A DNA stretch of 64,000 nucleotides from an uncultured Tateyamaria sp. (GTDB lineage Bacteria; Pseudomonadota; Alphaproteobacteria; Rhodobacterales; Rhodobacteraceae), in assembly GCF_947503465.1 (NCBI RefSeq), contig NZ_CANNDN010000003.1, forward strand, positions 372,001-436,000, given 5' to 3'. Within the stretch, counting starts at the first letter, position 1. Each line of letters starts with the position of its first letter. Under the pieces are notes generated by a model, which was given only the letters and a program-made list of their open reading frames with translations, had not been told where the DNA came from and did no database searches. Below, piece by piece: positions 8,232 through 15,850 of this stretch. A program made the translations under genes and the position numbers.

Positions 8232-10139
8232 ATGTTGGATCTGCTGAAGTCGCTGACGCGTACGCAGAAGCGAAACATCCTGATCGCAATTGATGCGGCA
8301 CTGATCCCATTCGCATTGCTTTTCGCCTTCAGCTTGAACCTGTCCACAGGCACCGCTTGGTCCAGCTTTCAGGCCTATCTGCCAATCTTGCCCTACATGC
8401 TGATCGTTGCCGCGGCCCTGTCACTTTGGCTTGGCATCTCTTCGACAATCCTGAATGACTACGACACCGGATCGATCGGGCGGACGGGTGTGTTTTCGAT
8501 ACTGTTGGCAATGACATCGACCCTTCTGTCGACCGCTGCAAACATGGCGCTTCCACTGTCGAGCCACGTGACCTTCGGCATCACGTTTTTTGTGTTTTCA
8601 ATCATGAGCCGGGCCGTCCTGTTGCAAGTCGTGTTGGCCATTTATCGCAACGGGACAGATCGGTGTCGGGTGCTGATCTATGGCGCAGGAACAACTGGCA
8701 TGCAGCTGGTGTCGGCCCTGCGCAACCACGAGCAGATCGAAACGGTTGCATTCGTGGATGACAGCCAGGCCCTGCAAGGGCTGAACGTGTTGCGTCTGCC
8801 CGTGTACAGCCCCGTCCGCATCGCCGAGATCGTTGCCGAGAAAAAGATTGATCGCGTGTTGCTGGCGATCCCATCGCAATCGCATCCGAAGCAGATGCAA
8901 ATCGCGCGACGCCTGCAAAAGATGGGGCTCGAGGTACAGACCCTTCCCTCGTTCTCGCAACTGATCGGAGAAGAGGCGCTGGTCGACAAGCTGACACCGG
9001 TCAATCCACGCAAGTTCCTTGGACGGGACGAGGTGATGACCGCGCAGGAAGGTGGCGGCGAGGCATATGCCGGTCGACGGGTCCTGATTTCCGGCGCGGG
9101 CGGCTCAATCGGGTCCGAACTCAGCCGCCAGGTGCTGGAATACAATCCCCAAAAGATCGTGCTGTATGAACTCAGCGAACTGGCCCTGTATCAGATACAT
9201 CAGGAACTGACGCTGCTGGCCGAAGGCAGTGATATCGAAATCATCCCGCTTTTGGGGTCGGTCACAGACGCCCGGCAGGTGCGGCGGGTCCTGAGCGACC
9301 ACCAGATCGAAGTGGTGCTGCACGCAGCCGCCTACAAGCACGTGCCGCTTGTCGAATTCAATCCGCTGGCGGGCCTCGCCAACAACGCGTTGGGGACCCA
9401 AACGCTGGTAACCGAGGCGGCCGAGGCAGGCGTTGGACACTTTATGCTCATTTCGTCGGACAAGGCCGTGCGGCCCACGAACATGATGGGGGCATCGAAG
9501 CGGCTGGCCGAATTGGTGGTTCAGGATGTCGCGCGCCGTGTTGCCGCGCCGAAGGGGCTGAAATTCTCGATCGTGCGCTTTGGCAATGTGCTTGGGTCGT
9601 CCGGATCGGTTGTCCCGCTGTTTCAGGAACAGCTGCGTCGCGGTGGCCCGCTCACCGTGACCCACAGGGACGTGTCGCGCTATTTCATGACGGTTCAGGA
9701 GGCGGTGCACCTTGTCCTGCGCGCCGGGTCGATGGCGAATGGCGGCGAAGTGTTCGTTCTTGACATGGGCAAGCCGATGAAGATCGAACAACTGGCCCGT
9801 CAGGTCATTGAAAGCGCAGGATTCACCGTGCGCGATGCACAGAGCCCCGATGGCGATATCGAGATCGAGTTTACCGGCCTGCGCCCCGGCGAGAAAATGA
9901 CCGAAGAGTTGACCCTGAGCGGGACGCAGGTGGGAACCGGCCACAAAAAGATTTTCTTCACCATCGAAGACTGCCTGAGCGAAATCGAAGTCGCGTCTGC
10001 GATGCGGTCCTTGCGCCAGGCATTGGCGGCGAGTGATGAAGACGCGGCACGCACAACGGTTCAGCGCTGGGTCGAGGGTTACAACATGCCCAAGGAAACA
10101 GTTCATGCAGACCGGGAAATCGTTTCCCCTGTATCTTGA
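8232..10139 (+). CDS. Membrane nucleotide-sugar dehydratase/epimerase (PglF/FlaA1/CapD type)
   Basis: About 635 residues. Four N-terminal membrane helices are followed by a CoA-binding-like linker (VLIYGAGTTGMQL) and a C-terminal extended SDR domain with GAGGSIGSELSRQV and SSDKAVRPTNMMGASKR. The family makes 4-keto-6-deoxy sugars (usually from UDP-GlcNAc), precursors of bacillosamine or QuiNAc-type sugars. It probably supplies the initiating sugar of this locus. The start is uncertain: ATG 8232 gives the usual N-terminus; in-frame ATG 8202 follows TAGGTG. An AT-rich 190-base gap upstream suggests its own promoter. Confidence 0.9.
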   Translation: MLDLLKSLTRTQKRNILIAIDAALIPFALLFAFSLNLSTGTAWSSFQAYLPILPYMLIVAAALSLWLGISSTILNDYDTGSIGRTGVFSILLAMTSTLLSTAANMALPLSSHVTFGITFFVFSIMSRAVLLQVVLAIYRNGTDRCRVLIYGAGTTGMQLVSALRNHEQIETVAFVDDSQALQGLNVLRLPVYSPVRIAEIVAEKKIDRVLLAIPSQSHPKQMQIARRLQKMGLEVQTLPSFSQLIGEEALVDKLTPVNPRKFLGRDEVMTAQEGGGEAYAGRRVLISGAGGSIGSELSRQVLEYNPQKIVLYELSELALYQIHQELTLLAEGSDIEIIPLLGSVTDARQVRRVLSDHQIEVVLHAAAYKHVPLVEFNPLAGLANNALGTQTLVTEAAEAGVGHFMLISSDKAVRPTNMMGASKRLAELVVQDVARRVAAPKGLKFSIVRFGNVLGSSGSVVPLFQEQLRRGGPLTVTHRDVSRYFMTVQEAVHLVLRAGSMANGGEVFVLDMGKPMKIEQLARQVIESAGFTVRDAQSPDGDIEIEFTGLRPGEKMTEELTLSGTQVGTGHKKIFFTIEDCLSEIEVASAMRSLRQALAASDEDAARTTVQRWVEGYNMPKETVHADREIVSPVS

Positions 10140-10248
10140 AAGCCGCGCTTTTCTGCTAGTTTGACAGCCCCGCAGCAGCAAGATTGTGTAAGACACACCC
10201 GCGTGATCTAAAGCGGGTAAACCAAAAAACGACCGGACAGTGAACCCT

Positions 10249-12420
10249 ATGCATCAGCGGATACGATCGCTTGTTTTCGCCAGTCTTGGCAGCCTGTCTA
10301 TAGCCGTTTACGCGTCATTTGCGCCGGCACAGGGCACCGGGTCGGCAAAACCGGTGGTCGTCACATCATCGCCGACACTGAATTTCTACGGCCTGCCCGG
10401 CCTCGTGGACATGCCATCAGCCGAAGCGCTGCCAGATGGTCAGATCGCCATCGGCATCTCCAACTTTGCGGGCACTACACGCACGTCCTTTTCGTTCCAG
10501 TTTTCGCCGCGCATCACAGGCACATTCCGCTATGTGGGCCTGCGCGACTTCAATTCCGGCGGGTTCGACACGTTCCGGGACCGCAGCTTTGATGTTCGGT
10601 ATTTGCTGTTTCACGAGGGGCGCTATCGCCCTGCCGTGTCGGTTGGCTTGCAGGACTTTTCCGGCACCGGCATTTATGCCGCCGAATATCTGGTCGCGAC
10701 CAAGAATTTCCGCCGGCCTTTCCGGTTGCCCGGCACACTGAAAGTGACCGGTGGCCTGGGCTGGGGGCGCCTTGGTACGTCCGGCTCCATTGGATCGCCA
10801 TTGGGCGATGATCGCCCAGCCTTTGATCCCGACGATACAGGCGGCGAACCCTCATTTGATCAATGGTTCCGCGGCCCGGTGTCCCCGTTTGCGGGTTTGG
10901 AATGGCAATACAGCGACCGGCTGGGCTTCAAGCTCGAATATTCGAGCGATGCCTACGCGCTCGAGACCGGCCTGGGTATTTTTGAACGCGAATCCCGGAT
11001 CAACCTCGGCGTCGAATACCAGTGGACCAACGCACTGCGTGTTGGCGCATACTACCTGTACGGATCCGAAATCGGGGTGAATGCACAGCTGCAATTCAAC
11101 CCCAAGCGCCCCGCCACACCCTTCTCGGTTGCCGGACCGCGCCCCATCATCGTGCGCCCATCGCGCGAAGCGAACCCACAGTCCTACGATACGGCATGGG
11201 CCGCATCGCAAAGCGCACCGGTCATCATCCGGGACGTTGTCGAACCGGAACTGACCGAAGACGGCATTCGCCTGGAAAGCCTGACCGTCACCGCCAACCG
11301 GGCCGAAGCCCGGGTCTCAAGCGTGCGTTACGACAACTTGGCCATTGTCGTGGGCCGGACGGGTCGCGCCTTGGCACGGCAACTTCCGCCATCGGTCGAA
11401 TTCTTTGACATCATTCTGGTGAACGAAGGGCTGGCGCTGTCAAAGATCACCATATCGCGGCGCGATCTTGAAACACTCGAATTCCAACCGGACGCCGCCA
11501 ACGCGCTTTTGGCCGCGGCTGACGTATCAGATGCCGCACCAAACCCTGCCGACGGGGCGGTGGACGGCACGCTTGCCTATCCGCGCTTCAGCTACTCGGT
11601 CGGCCCGTTCGTGCGGCCCAGTTTCTTTGATCCGGACGAGCCTGTGCGGCTTGAAGGCGGTATTTCGGTCCAGGCGCAATACCGGTTTGCACCGGGATGG
11701 CTGGTCAGTGGCGAAGTGCGTCATCGCCTTGCCGGGAACGTCGAAGATGGGCGCCTGTCCAATTCGGTCCTGCCCCGCGTGCGCACCGACGCAGTGCTGT
11801 ACGCGCAGGCTGCCGACACGTCGATTGAAAACCTGTTTGTGTCGCGGCAATGGAAGACCGGCAAGAATACCTATGCCCGCCTGACGGCCGGTTACCTTGA
11901 ACAGTTCTTTGGCGGTGTGTCGGCGGAATTCCTGTGGAAACCCGCAACAAGCCGCTTGGGCCTCGGGATCGAGGCCAACTATGTCCAGCAGCGCGATTTC
12001 GATCAACGCTTTGGCTTTCAGGATTATGATGTCGCGACCGGGCACGTGTCGGCCTATTACGACTTTGGCAAAGGGTACTATGGGCAGGTCGATGTCGGGC
12101 GGTACCTGGCAGGCGACGTCGGCGCAACCTTCACGCTTGAACGTCAATTTGCCAACGGCTGGCGCCTTGGTGGATTCTTTACCCTGACAGACGTCACATC
12201 CGAGGAATTTGGCGAGGGGTCGTTTGACAAGGGGATCAACGTGACGATCCCGACCAGCTGGTTCACCGGCAAGCCAAATCGCCAACTGGTCAAGACAACG
12301 ATCCGGCCGGTCCAACGGGATGGCGGCGCGCGCCTGAACGTGTCCGGGCGTCTGTATGAACAAATCCGCGACGGTCACATCACCGACCTGAACGCAGATT
12401 GGGGAAGGGTTTGGGAATGA
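10249..12420 (+). CDS. YjbH domain outer-membrane protein
   Basis: 723 residues with an N-terminal signal region (SLSIAVYASFAPAQG) and a long body of alternating aromatic/Gly beta strands ending in strand-rich sequence, as expected for the YjbH outer-membrane beta-barrel family. The LNFYGLPGLVDMPSAEALPDG start of the mature protein is characteristic of the family. In enterobacteria yjbEFGH specifies an exopolysaccharide; here YjbH overlaps YjbF by ATGA. It is probably the outer-membrane export or surface-attachment component for the polysaccharide built by the genes upstream. An in-frame GTG lies at 10240. Confidence 0.9.
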   Translation: MHQRIRSLVFASLGSLSIAVYASFAPAQGTGSAKPVVVTSSPTLNFYGLPGLVDMPSAEALPDGQIAIGISNFAGTTRTSFSFQFSPRITGTFRYVGLRDFNSGGFDTFRDRSFDVRYLLFHEGRYRPAVSVGLQDFSGTGIYAAEYLVATKNFRRPFRLPGTLKVTGGLGWGRLGTSGSIGSPLGDDRPAFDPDDTGGEPSFDQWFRGPVSPFAGLEWQYSDRLGFKLEYSSDAYALETGLGIFERESRINLGVEYQWTNALRVGAYYLYGSEIGVNAQLQFNPKRPATPFSVAGPRPIIVRPSREANPQSYDTAWAASQSAPVIIRDVVEPELTEDGIRLESLTVTANRAEARVSSVRYDNLAIVVGRTGRALARQLPPSVEFFDIILVNEGLALSKITISRRDLETLEFQPDAANALLAAADVSDAAPNPADGAVDGTLAYPRFSYSVGPFVRPSFFDPDEPVRLEGGISVQAQYRFAPGWLVSGEVRHRLAGNVEDGRLSNSVLPRVRTDAVLYAQAADTSIENLFVSRQWKTGKNTYARLTAGYLEQFFGGVSAEFLWKPATSRLGLGIEANYVQQRDFDQRFGFQDYDVATGHVSAYYDFGKGYYGQVDVGRYLAGDVGATFTLERQFANGWRLGGFFTLTDVTSEEFGEGSFDKGINVTIPTSWFTGKPNRQLVKTTIRPVQRDGGARLNVSGRLYEQIRDGHITDLNADWGRVWE

Positions 12421-13106
12421 TGAAGCGGCTGACATCGCTGGCCCTTGCGGCCATTGTGCTGCTGGCCGGGTGTTCCGGCGGGACAGACACCCAAGGCACG
12501 CAATCGGCGCAATTCAGGACGCTTTATGATGCCTATCGCGACGGTCGAAGGCAGGCAGGGACGCCGCCTCCGGCGATCACGCGCGAGGTCATCGACAGCC
12601 TGACCGTGCCCGCTTTGGAAGTGACGGTCGAAAACCGGAACTCGACCGCGTTTCTGGTGCCCTTTTCCGAGCGTCGCGATTCCGGCCCCGGTGTTGTGCG
12701 GACATGGCGCACGGGCAATGACGTACAAATCACTTTGCGCGATGGCGTCATCGCTGCGACCCGCGGCATTGCATTCGATGTCGGATCAGTAGATGCCGAC
12801 GCCGCCGTTCAGGCCATCCAAACGCGGTCGCCCATTTCCGGAAAGCACACGCTTTACGTCAAGAACGGCGACAATGGCATCGACGAGATCGCCCTGGAGT
12901 GTGAGATGCGGACCGTCGGACACGACGACCTCGTGATTGTCGGCAGGTCTTTCCCGGTTGTGCACCTGCAAGAGAATTGCACCGGCTGGAAGGGCGTCGT
13001 TGCATTCGACTACTGGATCGACCGGCGGGATGCCACTGTATGGCAATCCCGGCAATGGTCGGGGCCGGACCTTGGTTACATTCGTACGCGTTTGCTGAAA
13101 AAATGA
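12417..13106 (+). CDS. YjbF family lipoprotein
   Basis: 229 residues. The N-terminus (LALAAIVLLAGCSGG) has a lipobox with the acylated Cys, so a periplasm-facing lipoprotein is expected. The remainder matches the YjbF (group 4 capsule-like) family in size and in its VRTWRTGNDVQITLRDGVI segment. Its start overlaps the stop of YjbH, and GGGGAAGGG provides a strong ribosome-binding site. Role inferred: partner of YjbH in polysaccharide export. Confidence 0.88.
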   Translation: MMKRLTSLALAAIVLLAGCSGGTDTQGTQSAQFRTLYDAYRDGRRQAGTPPPAITREVIDSLTVPALEVTVENRNSTAFLVPFSERRDSGPGVVRTWRTGNDVQITLRDGVIAATRGIAFDVGSVDADAAVQAIQTRSPISGKHTLYVKNGDNGIDEIALECEMRTVGHDDLVIVGRSFPVVHLQENCTGWKGVVAFDYWIDRRDATVWQSRQWSGPDLGYIRTRLLKK

Positions 13107-13117
13107 TCGACCCGCCG

Positions 13118-13138
13118 CGATGCAGCAAAAATGCATCG
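13118..13138 (+). other. Stem-loop after yjbF
   Basis: A perfect 7-base stem (CGATGCA with TGCATCG) around a 7-base A-rich loop begins 11 bases after the yjbF stop. No T-run follows, so it may be an RNA 3'-end or processing hairpin rather than a terminator. Confidence 0.4.
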
Positions 13139-13165
13139 AAATTTATCCGCAAGCCGCGATGTTGA

Positions 13166-13194
13166 TTGTCTTTTTGCCGAATTCATCCTATCTA
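13166..13194 (+). promoter_or_regulatory. Probable promoter of the YjbE-like gene
   Basis: TTGTCT (13166-13171) and TATCTA (13189-13194) are spaced by 17 bases, and the AGGAG of the downstream gene follows about 15 bases later. A separate strong promoter would fit an abundant small secreted protein. Confidence 0.5.
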
Positions 13195-13221
13195 ACCCTC
13201 AGACGCTACAGGAGTCATATC

Positions 13222-13464
13222 ATGACCAAAGCATTCAAACTGATTTCCGCAGCCGCACTTGTGGCCGCAACTTCGACAGCAACTCTGGCGCAAGACGTTC
13301 CGCTGAACACAACTGTGTCCGGTGGCCAAGGCGCCGAGATTCAAGTCGGTCAAGGCGAAGCAGGTGTTCTCGCCATCACGCCAATCGCTGTCACAACAGT
13401 ATTCGCAGTCGGCCTTGCCCTTGCTGCGGCCAATTCGTCTTCATCGACGACGACTGGCGACTAA
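13222..13464 (+). CDS. YjbE-like small exported protein
   Basis: 80 residues: a signal peptide (ISAAALVAATSTATLAQ), a Gly/Gln/Val-rich middle, a hydrophobic stretch (VTTVFAVGLALAAA) and a Ser/Thr tail (NSSSSTTTGD). This layout and length match enterobacterial YjbE, the small protein of the yjbEFGH exopolysaccharide operon. AGGAG lies just upstream of the start and a strong terminator follows the stop, so it is probably transcribed alone at a high level. Function of YjbE-type proteins is unknown; a matrix or structural role is an inference from position. Confidence 0.7.
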   Translation: MTKAFKLISAAALVAATSTATLAQDVPLNTTVSGGQGAEIQVGQGEAGVLAITPIAVTTVFAVGLALAAANSSSSTTTGD

Positions 13465-13484
13465 ACCCTCGCGGTTACAACAGA

Positions 13485-13514
13485 AAAGGGCTCGCAACCG
13501 CGAGCCCTTTTTTT
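13485..13514 (+). terminator. Rho-independent terminator between the two YjbE-like genes
   Basis: A stem of about eleven pairs (AAAGGGCTCGC with GCGAGCCCTTT) and the loop AACC run into eight T residues. Confidence 0.93.
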
Positions 13515-13719
13515 GTCGAATGTCCGGATCAAGACAATGCGTATCGCGTCCCTTGATACGCCGCCTTCAGTGTCCTGTGCGCAACCTTTCGCCGGGCCAG
13601 GTGGGCCAAAGCGGCAACCCTTGTCCTGATCATGCTGGTCCACCGCCACACCGTTGTGCGCAACAGACCGCACCGCACATCATTGGCCTGACCCGTCACT
13701 TGGAAAAGGTTCATTGAAA

Positions 13720-13971
13720 ATGATTCGCGCCCTCTCAGCTGCGTCTGCCGTTGCGCTTGCCATGGTTGGCTTGCCCGCCGTGGCACAAGACGCAAACCAA
13801 GCCCCTCCGCCCGGTCCGGCGGCGAACACAACCCCACCGCCCGCAGAGGGTCAATTGCTGGGCGGGACGCTCACGCCCGCCGCCGGTGTCGCCGCTTTGG
13901 GTGTCGGCATTGCAATTATCGCATTGTCATCTGACAGCAGCGGCACAACAACCACCACAACAACGCCCTGA
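13720..13971 (+). CDS. Second YjbE-like small exported protein
   Basis: 83 residues with the same architecture as the gene 250 bases upstream: signal peptide (AASAVALAMVGLPAVAQ), a Pro-rich linker, a hydrophobic helix (GVAALGVGIAIIAL) and a Thr-rich tail. The tail of seven consecutive Thr recalls enterobacterial YjbE. The gap 13515-13719 shows no gene or clear promoter. It is probably a diverged paralogue of the first copy, kept in the same exopolysaccharide locus. No terminator is visible before the convergent peroxidase gene. Confidence 0.65.
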   Translation: MIRALSAASAVALAMVGLPAVAQDANQAPPPGPAANTTPPPAEGQLLGGTLTPAAGVAALGVGIAIIALSSDSSGTTTTTTTP

Positions 13972-13976
13972 AACTG

Positions 13977-14501
13977 TCACTCGCGGTTCAGTTCGGCTTC
14001 GATGGCGCGACGCACGGCGGGCGCCATCGGGGCCGTCCGTGCACCCCACGTTTCAACAACCTGACCGTTTTCACCAATCAGAACCTTGTTGAAGTTCCAG
14101 CGCGGAACAAAGCCAACATCCGCCTCGACCGCCTGATAGAACGGATGGGCGTTGCGGCCTTTCACTGACAGAATGTCGGTCATCGGCATGTCCAGGCCAA
14201 AGGCCATCTCGCAAAAGTCGCGAACCTCGTCGGCGGTATCAAGTTCCTGGCGAAAGTCGTCCGACGGCACGGCCAAAACAACCAACCCGTCTTCGCGATA
14301 GGTGTCATACAGGGTCTGCAACGCTTCGTATTGGCCCGTATAGGCACATTGGGACGCCGTGTTGACCACCAGAACCGGCTGACCGGTCCAGTCAGACATG
14401 TTCAGCACCCCGCCATCTATCGACGGAAACCCCATATCGCGGAGGCCCGCGTTGCCAAGCTGCGCAGCAAGCAGAAGACAGCCAACCAAAAACAAGCGCA
14501 C
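13977..14501 (-). CDS. Glutathione peroxidase family protein, exported
   Basis: 174 residues. A signal peptide (MRLFLVGCLLLAAQLGNA) precedes a thioredoxin-fold glutathione peroxidase domain: VVNTASQCAYTGQYEAL with the peroxidatic Cys (not Sec), a VPSDDF segment in place of the usual FPCNQF region, and PRWNFNKVLI holding the catalytic Trp and Asn. It reduces H2O2 or organic peroxides, probably in the periplasm and with thioredoxin-like donors, as in Cys-type members. It is convergent with the second YjbE-like gene, with five bases between the stops. Confidence 0.9.
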   Translation of the reverse strand: MRLFLVGCLLLAAQLGNAGLRDMGFPSIDGGVLNMSDWTGQPVLVVNTASQCAYTGQYEALQTLYDTYREDGLVVLAVPSDDFRQELDTADEVRDFCEMAFGLDMPMTDILSVKGRNAHPFYQAVEADVGFVPRWNFNKVLIGENGQVVETWGARTAPMAPAVRRAIEAELNRE

Positions 14502-14617
14502 GACGTTCTCCCGTGTTGCGATAGGGGTGAGTTAGCGCGCAGCGCCATGCCGTCACCCTCTTTCAATTCAACACGCGCGCCCCACATATTATTCAAATCT
14601 GAACAGACAGGCAGACC

Positions 14618-15061
14618 ATGACCAACTACACCAAGAACCCCGACGTCATCGCCACCCTTTCGCCCGAAGAATACCATGTCACGCAGGAAAGCGGGACCGA
14701 GCGCCCCGGCACCGGCAAGTTGCTGAACAACAAGGAACCAGGCATCTATGTCGATATCGTGTCCGGAGAGCCGCTGTTTGCATCCTCGGACAAGTACGAA
14801 AGCGGCTGCGGTTGGCCATCGTTCACCAAGCCGATCGACAATGTCACCGAACACCGCGATGCCAGCCTGGGGATGATCCGCACCGAAGTGCGCAGCAAAC
14901 ACGGCGACAGTCACCTGGGCCATGTCTTTCCTGACGGGCCGCGCGACCGCGGTGGCCTGCGCTATTGTATCAACTCCGCGTCACTGCGCTTTGTGCATCG
15001 TGACGATATGGAGGCCGAAGGTTACGCTGCCTATCTGAACCAAGTGGAGGATGTGACATGA
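14618..15061 (+). CDS. msrB: Peptide-methionine (R)-S-oxide reductase
   Basis: 147 residues. Repairs the R epimer of methionine sulfoxide. The catalytic Cys lies in [13 protein letters not shown] and the substrate-site region is SGCGWPSF. The CxxC pairs that bind structural zinc in many MsrB proteins are absent ([10 protein letters not shown] occupies the first position), placing it in the zinc-free class. Overlaps msrA by ATGA, so both epimers are handled by one transcript. Cytoplasmic; no leader. Confidence 0.95.
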   Translation: MTNYTKNPDVIATLSPEEYHVTQESGTERPGTGKLLNNKEPGIYVDIVSGEPLFASSDKYESGCGWPSFTKPIDNVTEHRDASLGMIRTEVRSKHGDSHLGHVFPDGPRDRGGLRYCINSASLRFVHRDDMEAEGYAAYLNQVEDVT

Positions 15062-15564
15062 GTGATGCACGCGCTGTCCTGGCCGGTGGCTGTTTCTGGG
15101 GCATGCAGGACCTGATCCGCAAGAAACCCGGGGTAAAGGCGACGCGCGTCGGCTATACCGGCGGGGACGTGCCAAACGCGACGTACCGCAACCATGGCAC
15201 ACACGCCGAGGGGATCGAGATCATCTTTGACCCCTCGATGATCTCCTATCGCGAACTGCTTGAGTTCTTCTTCCAGATCCACGACCCGACCACGCTGAAC
15301 CGGCAAGGCAATGACGTCGGGCTGAGCTATCGGTCTGCCATCTACTATGTGGACGATGCGCAAAAACAGGTGGCTCTGGATGCCATTGCAGATGTCGAGG
15401 CATCCGGCATCTGGCCGGGCAAGGTGGTGACCGAAGTCGAACCGGTTGGCGACTTCTGGGACGCAGAACCAGAACACCAGGATTATCTCGAGCGGTTCCC
15501 CAACGGCTATACCTGCCACTTCCCCCGTGCGGGTTGGGTGCTGCCCAAACGCGCTGCTGAATAA
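15058..15564 (+). CDS. msrA: Peptide-methionine (S)-S-oxide reductase
   Basis: 168 residues. Reduces the S epimer of methionine sulfoxide. The catalytic motif GGCFWGMQD near the N-terminus and the core [20 protein letters not shown] are family hallmarks. Coupled to msrB by a 4-base overlap. No obvious resolving-Cys tail is seen at the C-terminus, so a one-Cys or externally resolved mechanism is likely. Confidence 0.96.
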   Translation: MSDARAVLAGGCFWGMQDLIRKKPGVKATRVGYTGGDVPNATYRNHGTHAEGIEIIFDPSMISYRELLEFFFQIHDPTTLNRQGNDVGLSYRSAIYYVDDAQKQVALDAIADVEASGIWPGKVVTEVEPVGDFWDAEPEHQDYLERFPNGYTCHFPRAGWVLPKRAAE

Positions 15565-15629
15565 ACTTCGGAACCATCCGCGCGTCGGCACGTTCTTTCT
15601 GCAAGACGAAAAACAGAAAGGACGAGAAA

Positions 15630-15803
15630 ATGCTTGGATGGGCACTGACCTTCCTGGTGATCGCATTGATCGCCGGACTTATGGGCTTCGGCGGGATCGC
15701 AGGAGCATCGGCGGGGATCGCACAGATCCTGTTCGTGATCTTCCTGATCCTGTTCGTCGTGGCAATGGTCGCCCGCGCCGTGCGCGGCAGACCCCCGGTC
15801 TGA
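15630..15803 (+). CDS. DUF1328 small membrane protein (YtjA type)
   Basis: 57 residues, essentially two membrane helices with a Gly-rich turn: [19 protein letters not shown], then [19 protein letters not shown], ending RAVRGRPPV. This is the typical DUF1328/YtjA pattern and length. AGAAAGGACGAG supplies a ribosome-binding site. Function unknown; related genes are often stress-induced. A strong terminator follows. Confidence 0.9.
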   Translation: MLGWALTFLVIALIAGLMGFGGIAGASAGIAQILFVIFLILFVVAMVARAVRGRPPV

Positions 15804-15820
15804 TACAGGACAAAAACAAA

Positions 15821-15850
15821 AAAAGGCGGGCCAGGATGCCCGCCTTTTTT
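15821..15850 (+). terminator. Terminator after the DUF1328 gene
   Basis: Ten-base stem AAAAGGCGGG/CCCGCCTTTT with an 8-base loop and a T-run. The symmetrical A and T tracts suggest it also works for the convergent gene, whose stop lies inside it. Confidence 0.93.

Noticed and set aside
13529..13717. Short reading frames between the two YjbE-like genes
   Set aside because: None has a ribosome-binding site, leader or codon pattern like the neighbours; they are chance openings in the GC-rich spacer.
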